Positions 7,495 through 15,069 of a DNA stretch of 64,000 bases are shown here, in pieces. Positions within the stretch are counted from its first letter, which is position 1. Every line of letters starts with the position of its first letter. The notes beneath the pieces were generated by a model, which was not told the DNA's origin, did no database searches, and saw only the letters and a list, made by a program, of their open reading frames with translations. This stretch comes from Capillimicrobium parvum (GTDB lineage: Bacteria > Actinomycetota > Thermoleophilia > Solirubrobacterales > Solirubrobacteraceae): the NCBI RefSeq assembly GCF_021172045.1, contig NZ_CP087164.1, positions 5,270,001-5,334,000 on the forward strand, given 5' to 3'. Both the position numbers and the translations under genes were made by a program.

Positions 7495-7834
7495 GCGGGG
7501 GGCGCCCCTTCTGCGCGGCACCCGCCAGCTCGGTACCGAACTCGTTCCAGGCCAGCGCGCCGGCCAGGCGCTCCTCGGGAGCGCGGCCGGCCTCGGCGGC
7601 GAGGTCGGCCCGGCGGTAGCGGTGCGCCGTGGGCGCGGCCTCGAGCCGGAGGTCCTCTCCCATTACGCCGAGCAGGCGGCTGAGCGTGTCGACTGTGGGC
7701 GACTTCTCGCCGTTCTCGATCTGGCTGACGAAGGCCTGACTGGTCCCGGCTCGCCGGGCCAGCTGCGCCTGGGTGAGCCCGTTCACCAACCGGCGCGCCC
7801 GCAGGAATTGGCCGGACTGCATCGTGCGGATCAT
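7484..7834 (-). CDS. XRE-family helix-turn-helix regulator, probable antitoxin/repressor
   Basis: A 116-residue protein with a Cro/CI-type HTH: FLRARRLVNGLTQAQLARRA, then GTSQAFVSQIENGEKSPTVDTLSRLLGVMG (about residues 10-60), the classical five-helix pattern with SQIENG in the recognition helix. The C-terminal half (ADLAAEAGRAPEERLAGAL) is a short helical tail likely to contact the partner protein. It directly precedes and overlaps the nucleotidyltransferase gene. An ATG at 7834 and another at 7822 are possible starts. The 7834 start codon lies inside the palindrome at 7831-7850, so a repressor bound there would block its own expression. Confidence 0.85.
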   Translation of the reverse strand: MIRTMQSGQFLRARRLVNGLTQAQLARRAGTSQAFVSQIENGEKSPTVDTLSRLLGVMGEDLRLEAAPTAHRYRRADLAAEAGRAPEERLAGALAWNEFGTELAGAAQKGRPPHGR

Positions 7835-7850
7835 ATCTCATCGGATATGA
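7831..7850. promoter_or_regulatory. Palindromic operator of the HTH/nucleotidyltransferase pair
   Basis: TCATATC (7831-7837) and GATATGA (7844-7850) form perfect 7-base inverted arms with a 6-base spacer. The site is AT-rich in a GC-rich genome and covers the first possible start codon of the HTH gene, as expected for autorepression. Confidence 0.6.
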
Positions 7851-7877
7851 ACACGAGGCGGTGTCCCGCTCCGGAGC

Positions 7878-7883
7878 TACCCT
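7878..7883 (+). promoter_or_regulatory. Probable -10 box (TACCCT) of the epimerase-deacetylase operon
   Basis: TACCCT ends eight bases before the ATG at 7892 with no room for a Shine-Dalgarno sequence; leaderless pattern. Confidence 0.5.
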
Positions 7884-7891
7884 CCCCGGCG

Positions 7892-8767
7892 ATGCGGATC
7901 CTGCTCACCGGGGCGACCGGCCTGATCGGCCGCGAGGTGGTTCGCCTGGCTCCGGCGGGCTGGGAGATCGTCGCGGCGGCGCGGCGCCCGGTGCCCGGCC
8001 TGGAGACCGCCGAGGCGGACCTGGCGGCGCCCGGGTTCGCGGCGGCGCTGCCCGTCGCGGTCGACGCGATCGTGCACCTGGCGCAGGCGCGGGAGTACCG
8101 CGACTTCCCGGCGTGCGCTCCCGGCGTCATCGCGGTCAACGTAGCCGCCACCGCGGAGCTGCTCGACCACGCGGCGCGGTGCGGCGCCGGGCAGTTCCTG
8201 CTCGCGTCGACGGCCACGGTGTACCGGCCGGGCACGACGGACGGGCCGCCGCTGCGCGAGGACGGACCGGTCCGGTGCCGCTCGATCTACTCGTCGTCGA
8301 AGCGCTCGGCAGAGCTTCTCGCGGGGCCGTACGCGGCCCTGTTCGGAGTCCGCGCCCTGCGCATCTTCACCACGTACGGCGCGGTGCGCGACGAGCGGCT
8401 CGTGAGCGACCTCATCGACCGGGTGGAGCACGGCCGGGCGGTGGAGGTGCAGGGCGAGCGGGGCCTGGTGACGAGCCCGATCCATGCATCTGACGTGGCC
8501 CGCGCGGTGATCGCCGCAGTGCAGCGCCCGCCGGAGCGCGGTGAACTGGACGTCGTCAACGTCGGCGGCCCGCAGGCGCTCGGCATCGCCGACATGGCGC
8601 GCGCGATCGGGCGGGTGCTCGGCCGCGAGCCTCGCCTGGAGGCGCGCCCGGGCGAGCCGCCCGCGTTCGCCGCCGACCGCGGGAAGTGCGTCGCGCAACT
8701 GGCGGTGCCGGAGCCGGTCGCGTTCGAGGAGGGCCTGGCGCGAGAGCTCGTGGGGAGCCGGGCGTGA
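7892..8767 (+). CDS. NAD-dependent epimerase/dehydratase (extended SDR)
   Basis: A 291-residue extended SDR beginning MRILLTGATGLIGREVV, the NAD-binding GxxGxxG motif. The catalytic Ser/Thr strand is FLLASTATVY near residue 110 and the YSSSKRSAE segment near 140 supplies Tyr-X3-Lys. A late ITSP-like IHASDVARAV stretch fits nucleotide-sugar epimerases/dehydratases. It is slightly short for the family (about 310-340). It probably acts on a nucleotide sugar in the cytoplasm. Its TGA overlaps the GTG of the next gene (GTGA), and that gene overlaps the third in the same way, so the three form one operon with two deacetylase-like proteins. Confidence 0.85.
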   Translation: MRILLTGATGLIGREVVRLAPAGWEIVAAARRPVPGLETAEADLAAPGFAAALPVAVDAIVHLAQAREYRDFPACAPGVIAVNVAATAELLDHAARCGAGQFLLASTATVYRPGTTDGPPLREDGPVRCRSIYSSSKRSAELLAGPYAALFGVRALRIFTTYGAVRDERLVSDLIDRVEHGRAVEVQGERGLVTSPIHASDVARAVIAAVQRPPERGELDVVNVGGPQALGIADMARAIGRVLGREPRLEARPGEPPAFAADRGKCVAQLAVPEPVAFEEGLARELVGSRA

Positions 8768-9492
8768 CGGCCGCGCTCACCCTGGACGTCGACTGGGCGC
8801 CGGACTTCATGATCGACGCCGCCGCCGACGCGCTGCTGGCCCGCGAGGTGCGCGCGACGTGGTTCGTCACCCACGCGAGCGCGGCCATCGACCGTCTGCG
8901 CGAGCGCCCGGACCTCTTCGAGCTCGGCATCCACCCGAACTTCCTCGCCGGTTCGAGCCACGGCGAGACGCCGCAGGACGTGGTCGCGCACTGCCTGGCG
9001 CTCGTGCCCGAGGCGCGCGCCGTGCGCACCCACTGCCTGCTGCAGTCCACGCCGCTGCACGACGCGCTGCTGGAGGGCGGGCGCATCGAGGTCGACGTGT
9101 CGCTGTTCCTGCCGCGGGCCCGCAGCGTCGAGCCGGTCGTCCAGCACAGCCCGGGCGGGCGGCTTCTGCGGCTGCCGTACGTGTGGCAGGACAACATGGA
9201 GATGTACTCGCCGGACCCGCTGTGGGACGTCGGCGCGCTGCTCGACGGCGCCGGCCCGCGGATCTTCGACTTCCATCCCGTCCACGTGTGGCTGAACTCC
9301 GCGGCGTTCGCGCCGTACGAGCGCATGAAGCAGGCCGGCCCGCTGCCGCAGATCGCCCCGCAGGAGACCGCGCGCTACCGCAACTCCGGCACGGGGACCA
9401 TGACCGCGTTCCTCGACCTCGCGGACCGCCTCGCCGCGACGGGCGGCGGCGCGCGGATCTGCGACCTGTCCGCCGAGGCGGTCGGCGCGTGA
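8764..9492 (+). CDS. Polysaccharide deacetylase-like (CE4 fold) protein
   Basis: A 242-residue protein starting at GTG: (M)TAALTLDVDWAPDFMIDAA. The early LTLDVDWAPD has the Asp pair of NodB-type deacetylases, FELGIHPNF supplies a His-containing strand (about residue 58), and IFDFHPVHVWLN (about 162) a second metal/substrate His motif. It resembles the WbmS-type deacetylases of O-antigen loci more than secreted chitin deacetylases and has no signal peptide, so it probably acts on a cytoplasmic sugar nucleotide or lipid-linked sugar. Both flanking overlaps are GTGA. Confidence 0.75.
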   Translation: MTAALTLDVDWAPDFMIDAAADALLAREVRATWFVTHASAAIDRLRERPDLFELGIHPNFLAGSSHGETPQDVVAHCLALVPEARAVRTHCLLQSTPLHDALLEGGRIEVDVSLFLPRARSVEPVVQHSPGGRLLRLPYVWQDNMEMYSPDPLWDVGALLDGAGPRIFDFHPVHVWLNSAAFAPYERMKQAGPLPQIAPQETARYRNSGTGTMTAFLDLADRLAATGGGARICDLSAEAVGA

Positions 9493-10286
9493 GCGGCACG
9501 TCGTGGCACGGGGAGTTCAGCTACGCGTTCCTGCGCGAGCTGCTCGAGATGGCCCGCGAGCGCGAGGACGTCCGCCTGCTCGCCGAGGGCGTCGACGCGC
9601 CGGGCCTGATCGTGCGCCACGACATCGACCTGTCGCTCGAGCGGGCGGTCGCCGTGGGTGCCGTGGAGCAGGACGCCGGGGTGCGCGCGACGTTCCTCGT
9701 GATGGTCGACTCGCCGCTGTACGACCTCGACGAGCCGGGCGCCCGCGCGGCGCTCGCCCGCCTGCGCGAGCAGGGCCACGACGTCGGGTTGCACATGGAC
9801 CTCGGCCCGCGCGGCGAGCGCGACGGCCTCGTCATCGAGGACGTCGCCCCCGAGGTCGAGGCCTGCCGCGAGCGGCTGGCCGCCGTGCTCGGCGACGAGG
9901 TGCGCGCGATCTCGTTCCACCGGCCCGCCGACCCGCTCGTCGCGGCGCTCGCACCGGTCGGCGAGGTCTGCGGCATGGTCAACGCGTACGCGGCGCCGCT
10001 CATGCGCTGCTATCTCGCCGACTCGGCCGGCGCGTGGCGCCATGGCGATCCCCGCCCGGTGCTGCGCGACCCGCCGTGCGACACCGTCCAGCTGCTGCTG
10101 CACCCGTTCTGGTGGGGCGAGGAGCACCTGAGCGCTGCGGAGCGCCTGGAGGCCTTCTACCACGAGCGGACGGCCGGCCTGGCGCCGTTCGACGCGCTCG
10201 CGTTCGACCGCCAGCTGGCCACGGTGGTGCGCCGCTCGCGGCGCACCGGGCTGCTGTCGGCGGCGCGCGCCGGGTCGCTGCCGTAG
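9489..10286 (+). CDS. Second polysaccharide deacetylase-like protein
   Basis: A 265-residue protein starting at GTG ((M)SGTSWHGEFSYAFL). It has the CE4-type strand GLIVRHDIDLSLERAV (His-Asp-Asp metal triad, residues about 37-52), GHDVGLHMDLG near 98 and ISFHRPADPLVAAL near 140. No signal peptide is visible. It is not closely similar to the preceding deacetylase, so the two probably act on different positions or substrates. The pair plus the epimerase suggests synthesis of a sugar with a free amine. Two hairpins follow the stop codon, ending the operon. Confidence 0.72.
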   Translation: MSGTSWHGEFSYAFLRELLEMAREREDVRLLAEGVDAPGLIVRHDIDLSLERAVAVGAVEQDAGVRATFLVMVDSPLYDLDEPGARAALARLREQGHDVGLHMDLGPRGERDGLVIEDVAPEVEACRERLAAVLGDEVRAISFHRPADPLVAALAPVGEVCGMVNAYAAPLMRCYLADSAGAWRHGDPRPVLRDPPCDTVQLLLHPFWWGEEHLSAAERLEAFYHERTAGLAPFDALAFDRQLATVVRRSRRTGLLSAARAGSLP

Positions 10287-10327
10287 CGCACCGGATTGCC
10301 GTGCGCCGCGCGGCACCGTAAGGTGCC
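10286..10327 (+). terminator. Double-hairpin terminator
   Basis: GCGCAC (10286-10291)/GTGCGC (10301-10306) is followed by GGCACC (10312-10317)/GGTGCC (10322-10327) closing a GTAA tetraloop. Two tandem stems at the stop codon of the deacetylase operon; no T-run. Confidence 0.5.
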
Positions 10328-10418
10328 CGCCGAAGTCGCGGCACGCCAAGCCGTCTTCCCGCGTGCCGCAGGAATTGCGGAAGGGATCACATTGCGCATC
10401 GTCACGAAGGACCACTCA

Positions 10419-11189
10419 ATGCCGGATGTGCGCGCGCGCTCGCCGCGCGTGCGGCGGGCTGCCGCAGGAGCGGCCGCGCTCGTCGCCGCCACGCTCGCCT
10501 GCGCAAGCCCGGCCGCGGCGGCTCGCCCGTCGACCACCGAATACCGCGTCACGTTCCACGCCGAGATGAGCGAGCGCTGGGAGTTCCGCGAGCTCTCCTC
10601 CCGCGAGTGCACGGTCGGGCGCTGCGTGCGCGAGGAGAAGGGCGCGGGCTCGGCGCGCATCACGCTCGACAGCGCGGGGCCCACGCCGGTCACCGTGCTC
10701 CGGACGGGCGGCAACGCCGCGCCGATGATCCACGTCGGCACCGACGGGCTGGCCCTGCGCGGCTCCTACCGCCGCGACGGCGCCCACACGACGGACTACT
10801 CGGGCGAGTGGGAGTCTGCGAACCCCGACGAGGCCGAGGCCACCACCGGCTGCGGCGCGCGGTCGTTCAAGACGGGGCTGGGCTTCGACTGGGCCGGCCG
10901 GCGCGAGCTGCGCGTCGTCACGGCGATCGACCAGATGCGCGCCGACTGCCCGTCGGGTCCGCCGAACTTCGACTGGGATGACGGCGCCCCCGACCTCAGC
11001 GCGGTGCTGGCGGCGGCGTCCCGGAGCCGGTTCGGCAAGACGCGGCAGTTCACCGTCCGGGGACAGAGGAAGTGGACGGGCACCGTGCCGCCGATGAACC
11101 GCACGGATCCCGACGACACGTTCCAGCGCAGCGGCTCGGTGGAGGCGACCTGGCAGTGGCAGGCGACCTTCCAGCGCAGGAAGCGCTGA
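10419..11189 (+). CDS. Secreted protein of unknown function
   Basis: A 256-residue protein with a signal peptide: basic start MPDVRARSPRVRR, hydrophobic AAAGAAALVAATLACAS, and cleavage near PAAAA. The mature domain is beta-rich (TTEYRVTFHAEMSERWEF, GSARITLDS, RGSYRRDGAHTTDYSGEWES) with four or more cysteines (ECTVGRCV, TTGCGARS, DCPSGP), so disulfides are likely. No known domain is recognised. The chosen ATG has GAAGGA about eight bases upstream. The in-frame region from 10296 overlaps the terminator hairpins and is unlikely to be translated. It stands alone between two transcription units. Confidence 0.7.
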   Translation: MPDVRARSPRVRRAAAGAAALVAATLACASPAAAARPSTTEYRVTFHAEMSERWEFRELSSRECTVGRCVREEKGAGSARITLDSAGPTPVTVLRTGGNAAPMIHVGTDGLALRGSYRRDGAHTTDYSGEWESANPDEAEATTGCGARSFKTGLGFDWAGRRELRVVTAIDQMRADCPSGPPNFDWDDGAPDLSAVLAAASRSRFGKTRQFTVRGQRKWTGTVPPMNRTDPDDTFQRSGSVEATWQWQATFQRRKR

Positions 11190-11238
11190 CGGCCCCATGC
11201 TCCGTGGCCGCGCCCGCGGGCGCGGCCAGGGCCGCGGC

Positions 11239-11244
11239 TAGCAT
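11239..11244 (+). promoter_or_regulatory. Probable -10 box (TAGCAT) of the methyltransferase gene
   Basis: TAGCAT ends nine bases before the ATG at 11254; no Shine-Dalgarno sequence between. Confidence 0.45.
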
Positions 11245-11253
11245 CCCGGCGCG

Positions 11254-12015
11254 ATGAGCAAGATCGGACGGTTCGACACGGACTCCGCGGCGCTGACCGC
11301 CCGCATCGACGCCCACGCCCGCTACGCCGGCGGCGACATGACCGGATGGGCGCTCGAGCGGCTCGGCGCCGGCCCGGACGACCGCGTGCTCGACGTCGGC
11401 GCCGGGACCGGTCAGCAGACGCTGCGCCTCGCGCCCCACGTCCGGTCGGTGCTCGCCGTCGACGCGTCCGAGGAGTCGCTGCGCGCTCTCGCCGCCGAGG
11501 CGCCGGACAACGTGCGCACGCGGGCGGGCCGCTTCGACGACCTCGCCGCCGCGCCGTGCGACGGGCGCTTCGAGCGCATCGTCAGCGGCTACGCGCTCTA
11601 CTACGTCGAGGATGCCGAGCGCGCGATCGCCCGCCTGCACGACCTGCTCGAGCCGGGCGGCGTCCTGTTCTTCTGCGGGCCGTCCTACGAGAACAACGGC
11701 GAGCTTCGCCGCTTCCACTGGGGCCTCGCAGGCACCGAGCCGCCCGGCCCGACGCCCGCCTCCACGTTCATGGAGGAGACCGGCCCGGCGCTGTGCGAGG
11801 CGCGCTTCGCCGCGGTCGAGCGCTTCGAGTTCGCCAACGAGATGCGCTTCGACTCGGCCGATGCGCTCGTCGGCTACTGGTCGGCCTACAACCTCTACGA
11901 CCCGGCGCTCGAGGACCGCTTCCGGGCCGCTGCGGCCGAGCACTTCGCCGGCAGCGACGTCTTCTCCACGTCCAAGCGCGTCGTCGGCATCCGCGCGGCG
12001 AAGGCCGCCGCCTGA
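11254..12015 (+). CDS. Class I SAM-dependent methyltransferase
   Basis: A 253-residue Rossmann methyltransferase. Motif I is VLDVGAGTGQQTLRLA (about residues 44-59), followed by the acidic end of strand 2 (VLAVDASEESL), then FERIVSGYALYYVED (motif IV region) and LEPGGVLFFCGPSYEN. The C-terminal SADALVGYWSAYNLYD segment resembles ubiE/BioC-like enzymes that methylate small molecules. Its substrate is unknown; a sugar or lipid intermediate is plausible in this locus. It is convergent with the glycosyltransferase gene downstream, with hairpins between. Confidence 0.85.
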   Translation: MSKIGRFDTDSAALTARIDAHARYAGGDMTGWALERLGAGPDDRVLDVGAGTGQQTLRLAPHVRSVLAVDASEESLRALAAEAPDNVRTRAGRFDDLAAAPCDGRFERIVSGYALYYVEDAERAIARLHDLLEPGGVLFFCGPSYENNGELRRFHWGLAGTEPPGPTPASTFMEETGPALCEARFAAVERFEFANEMRFDSADALVGYWSAYNLYDPALEDRFRAAAAEHFAGSDVFSTSKRVVGIRAAKAAA

Positions 12016-12040
12016 ACGGCGCCCTCGGCGAGACGGCGCC

Positions 12041-12071
12041 CGCCGGCCTCATCGCGGACGCGCGGCCGGCG
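12041..12071. terminator. Bidirectional hairpin between convergent genes
   Basis: CGCCGGCC (12041-12048) and GGCCGGCG (12064-12071) form a perfect 8-bp stem with a 15-base loop. A second GGCGCC pair lies just upstream. It sits between genes ending at 12015 and 12097. Confidence 0.5.
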
Positions 12072-12096
12072 CGCGGAGCCCACGGGCCGGGGAAGG

Positions 12097-13245
12097 TCAG
12101 GCTCGCGACCTGAACGCGGCCAGCGTGCGCTCGTAGCTGTCCAGCGTGGCGCGGGCGGTCGCCTGCCACGTGAAGCGGGCGGCCTGCGCGCGGCCGGCCG
12201 CCCGCAGCCGGTCCGCTTCGGCGGGGTCGTCGAGGACGGCGGTGATCGCGTCGGCGATGTCGCCGGGGCGCTCGGGATCGAACCGGCGGGCGGCGTCGCC
12301 GGCGACCTCGCGCAGGGAGCCGCGGTCCGAGCACGCGACCGGCAGGCCGCGGGCCATCGCCTCGAGCACCGGCAGGCCGAAGCCCTCGTAGAGCGAGGGG
12401 AAGGCGAAGACCGATGCGGCCGCGTAGAGGCCCTCGAGCTCCTCGTCGCTCACCCAGCCGAGCAGTCGCACGTCGCCGGCGATGCCCAGGCGCGCCACGA
12501 GCGCGCCGAGTTCGTCGTCGTGGAACGCGGTGCCGTAGCCGGGGACGACGAGGACCGGGCGACGGGCCGGGTCGACGAGCGCGAGCGCCTCGAGCAGCCG
12601 CGGCAGGTTCTTGTGCGGGCGCTTGGCCGCGACGGTGAGGACGATCGGCCGGTCGCCGAGGGCGTGCTCGGCGCGCAGCCGTGCCTCGGGCCTGGGGGTC
12701 GCGCGGGCGGTCGAGCCGACGCCCAGCGCGACCACGTCGATCTTGGCGCGCGGCACGCGCAGCTCGCGGACGAGGTCCTCGGCCGTGGACTGCGAGTCCG
12801 CCATGACCCGGTGCGAGCGGCGGATCGCCAGCGGCACGAGCAGGGCCATCCCGCGCGCCTTCAGCCCGCCGTGGGTGTCCGGGTGGAAGCGGTGGATCAG
12901 GTCGTGGATCGTCACGACCCGCGCGCAGCGTCCCCAGGCCGGCCCCGTGTTCGCCAGGCTGTGGAGCACGTCCACGCCGGCGCGGCCGGCCAGGCGCGGC
13001 AGGTGCTGCTGCTCGCCGCGGACCCACTGCACGCGGTTGGTCGCCGCGACGGGCACGGTCACCGCCGGCATCAGCTCCTTCCACGGGCCGCCGGGCGCCG
13101 CGGCGGCCTCGCGGTTGACGAACGCCGTGAAGCGGATCCGGTCGCCCGCCGCCGCGACGAGCGCGGGCAGCAGCTCGCGCGCGACGACCTCGGTCCCGCC
13201 GGTCTGCCCGGGCACGAGGTAGACCAGGTTCAGCCCGACGTGCAT
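12097..13245 (-). CDS. Glycosyltransferase, GT-B fold (family 4 type)
   Basis: A 382-residue retaining glycosyltransferase starting MHVGLNLVYLVPGQTGGTEV, with the N-terminal GGTE acceptor loop, IHDLIHRFHPDTHGG, and a donor domain with VLTVAAKRPHKNLPRLLEAL and the E-X7-E motif in PSLYEGFGLPVLEAMARGLP (Glu near residues 285 and 293). It closes with the Ser/Arg-rich nucleotide-sugar region. It likely transfers a hexose or deoxysugar to the growing surface glycan. The ATG at 13245 has TAGCCT ten bases upstream and starts back-to-back with the next plus-strand glycosyltransferase gene. Confidence 0.9.
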   Translation of the reverse strand: MHVGLNLVYLVPGQTGGTEVVARELLPALVAAAGDRIRFTAFVNREAAAAPGGPWKELMPAVTVPVAATNRVQWVRGEQQHLPRLAGRAGVDVLHSLANTGPAWGRCARVVTIHDLIHRFHPDTHGGLKARGMALLVPLAIRRSHRVMADSQSTAEDLVRELRVPRAKIDVVALGVGSTARATPRPEARLRAEHALGDRPIVLTVAAKRPHKNLPRLLEALALVDPARRPVLVVPGYGTAFHDDELGALVARLGIAGDVRLLGWVSDEELEGLYAAASVFAFPSLYEGFGLPVLEAMARGLPVACSDRGSLREVAGDAARRFDPERPGDIADAITAVLDDPAEADRLRAAGRAQAARFTWQATARATLDSYERTLAAFRSRA

Positions 13246-13255
13246 TCGCCGCGAG

Positions 13256-13261
13256 AGGCTA
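13256..13261 (-). promoter_or_regulatory. Probable -10 box (TAGCCT) of the glycosyltransferase gene
   Basis: TAGCCT ends ten bases before the ATG at 13245 on the minus strand. Confidence 0.45.
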
Positions 13262-13352
13262 GCCCCGCCTCGGACCACCGCCCCTCCCGATCCTGTCGCG
13301 GAGACGGCGCCAGGCGCCGTGAACGCGACAGGATCGCTCGCGGCGGCCCACC

Positions 13353-13358
13353 TAGCAT
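13353..13358 (+). promoter_or_regulatory. Probable -10 box (TAGCAT) of the GT-methyltransferase fusion
   Basis: TAGCAT ends eight bases before the ATG at 13367; leaderless pattern. Confidence 0.5.
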
Positions 13359-13366
13359 GGGCGGCG

Positions 13367-15058
13367 ATGTCCGACCTGCTCGACCTGTGGATCCTCGACG
13401 ACGGCCTGATCATGGGCGGCGGCCAGCGCTTCGCCCTGCGCCTCGCCGACATCCTGGCCGAGCAGGACACGCGCGTTCGGTTCGTGGCGCCGGCCGATAC
13501 CGAGCTCGGCGCCGAGGTCCGCGCCCGCGGCCTGGACCTCGTGCACGCCGAGTTCCCGCGCCTGGTCCCGCCCGCCGCATGGGCGATCCCGCCCGCCGTC
13601 CTGCGGCTGCGCGAGGTGCTTGCCGACGCCCACTCCGACACGCTCGTCGTCGGCAACACCGCCCGCTGCCAGGCCTACGCGACCGCGGCGCTCGTCACGC
13701 TGCCCCACCCGCCCCTGCTCGTCCACCTGATGCACGAGCAGGAGTCCGCCCACCGGCCGACCGCCCGCGCGGTGTACCGGCGCGTCGGCGCGCTCGTCGC
13801 AGTGGGCGAGAACGCCGCGGAGACCTACCGCGACCGGCTCCCCGACGTGCCGGTGGCCTGCGTGAACAACTTCCTCTCGCCCGACGAGATGCGACGGCTG
13901 GCGGCGCAGCGGACCCCGCCGCCGGACGCCGCCACGCCCGTGCTCGGCGTGCTCGCCCGGATGATTCCCGAGAAGGGCATCATCGAGCTCGTCGAGGAGC
14001 TCGCCGCCATCCCCGGCGCCTGGGAGCGCCTGCGCGTCGGTGCGCCCGAGCAGGATCGCCGCTACACCGACGCCGTCCGCCGGCGGATCGCCGAGCTCGG
14101 CCTCGAGGAGCGCATCGACCTCCTGGGCCGCGTCGACGACCTCAGCGAGTTCTTCGCCGCGGTCGACCGGCTCGTGGTGCCCTCCACGGGAACCGAGGGC
14201 CAACCCACCGTCATCCTCGAGGCGCTCCTGTACGGTCGGCCGGTCATCGTGCGCGCTCCGCTCTGGTCCCCCGACTTCGACGGCCTGCCCATCCGGCGCT
14301 ACGAGACGCCGGACGAGCTCGCCGCGCAGCTGGCCGACCCCGTCCCCGAGCCGGTGGGAGTCGACCGCCTCGAGCAGCGCTTCGGCGCGCGACAGGTCGT
14401 CTCTGCCCTGCAGCAGACCGCCATGGCCGCCAACGGCGCCCGCCGCGGCGGCCCGAGCTACCACGACTGGCACGCCCAGCCCGGCTACTACCGCGACGTG
14501 ACCAGGCACTTCTCGCCCGGCGACCGGATCCTCGACGTCGGCTGCGGCACCGCCTGGCTGGCCGACTCCTTCGAGGACTACACCGGCGTCGACGAGTCGG
14601 CCGCGGCGGTCGCGCTGGCCCGCAGCCTCGGGCGCAACGCCCGCCAGCACAGCGTCGACGAGCCCCTGCCGTTCGAGGACGCGAGCTTCGACGCGGTCGT
14701 GGCCAAGGACCTGCTCGAACACGTCGCCGATCCCGTCGGCGTCGTCGCCGAGATGCTGCGCGTCCTGCGCCCCGGCGGCCGCCTGTTCGCCTCCTCGCCC
14801 GACGCGCAGAAGTGGGCGTGGGACGACTACACGCACCGCCGCCCGTTCACGCGCAAGAGCTACCGGCTGCTGTTCGCCGACCAGGGATTCGTCGTCGAGC
14901 ACGTCGGCTACGAGTCGGTCATGCCCGGCATCGGCGTCGTGTCGGGGATGACGGAGCGCAAGCAGCGCCCGAAGCTCCTCGGCGCGCTCGCGGCGCTGCC
15001 GATCACCCGCCGCAATGTCTTCGTCGTCGCCCGCCGGCCGAGCAGCCCGGCGCCGTAG
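13367..15058 (+). CDS. Glycosyltransferase fused to a SAM-dependent methyltransferase
   Basis: A 563-residue fusion. Residues 1 to about 350 form a GT-B glycosyltransferase: MGGGQRFALRLADILAEQDT at the N-terminus, then a donor domain with VLGVLARMIPEKGIIELVEE and the GTEGQPTVILEALLYGRPVI motif. Residues about 365-560 form a class I methyltransferase: ILDVGCGTAWLADSF, FDAVVAKDLLEHVADPVGVV, LRPGGRLFASSPDAQKWAWD and ADQGFVVEHVGYES. It may add a sugar and methylate it or a neighbouring residue, as glycan chain-capping enzymes can. The start at 13367 is preferred over 13319 because TAGCAT ends eight bases upstream. It is convergent with the next methyltransferase gene, 11 bases apart. Confidence 0.88.
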   Translation: MSDLLDLWILDDGLIMGGGQRFALRLADILAEQDTRVRFVAPADTELGAEVRARGLDLVHAEFPRLVPPAAWAIPPAVLRLREVLADAHSDTLVVGNTARCQAYATAALVTLPHPPLLVHLMHEQESAHRPTARAVYRRVGALVAVGENAAETYRDRLPDVPVACVNNFLSPDEMRRLAAQRTPPPDAATPVLGVLARMIPEKGIIELVEELAAIPGAWERLRVGAPEQDRRYTDAVRRRIAELGLEERIDLLGRVDDLSEFFAAVDRLVVPSTGTEGQPTVILEALLYGRPVIVRAPLWSPDFDGLPIRRYETPDELAAQLADPVPEPVGVDRLEQRFGARQVVSALQQTAMAANGARRGGPSYHDWHAQPGYYRDVTRHFSPGDRILDVGCGTAWLADSFEDYTGVDESAAAVALARSLGRNARQHSVDEPLPFEDASFDAVVAKDLLEHVADPVGVVAEMLRVLRPGGRLFASSPDAQKWAWDDYTHRRPFTRKSYRLLFADQGFVVEHVGYESVMPGIGVVSGMTERKQRPKLLGALAALPITRRNVFVVARRPSSPAP

Positions 15059-15069
15059 AGCGCCGGCCG

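Noticed and set aside
9375-10415. Minus-strand frame opposite the second deacetylase gene
   Set aside because: No motifs, Arg/Ala-rich; the plus-strand gene has a clear CE4 pattern and operon overlaps.
10296-10418. Longer N-terminus for the secreted protein at 10419
   Set aside because: The extra 41 codons overlap two terminator hairpins, while the ATG at 10419 has a ribosome-binding site and starts a good signal peptide.
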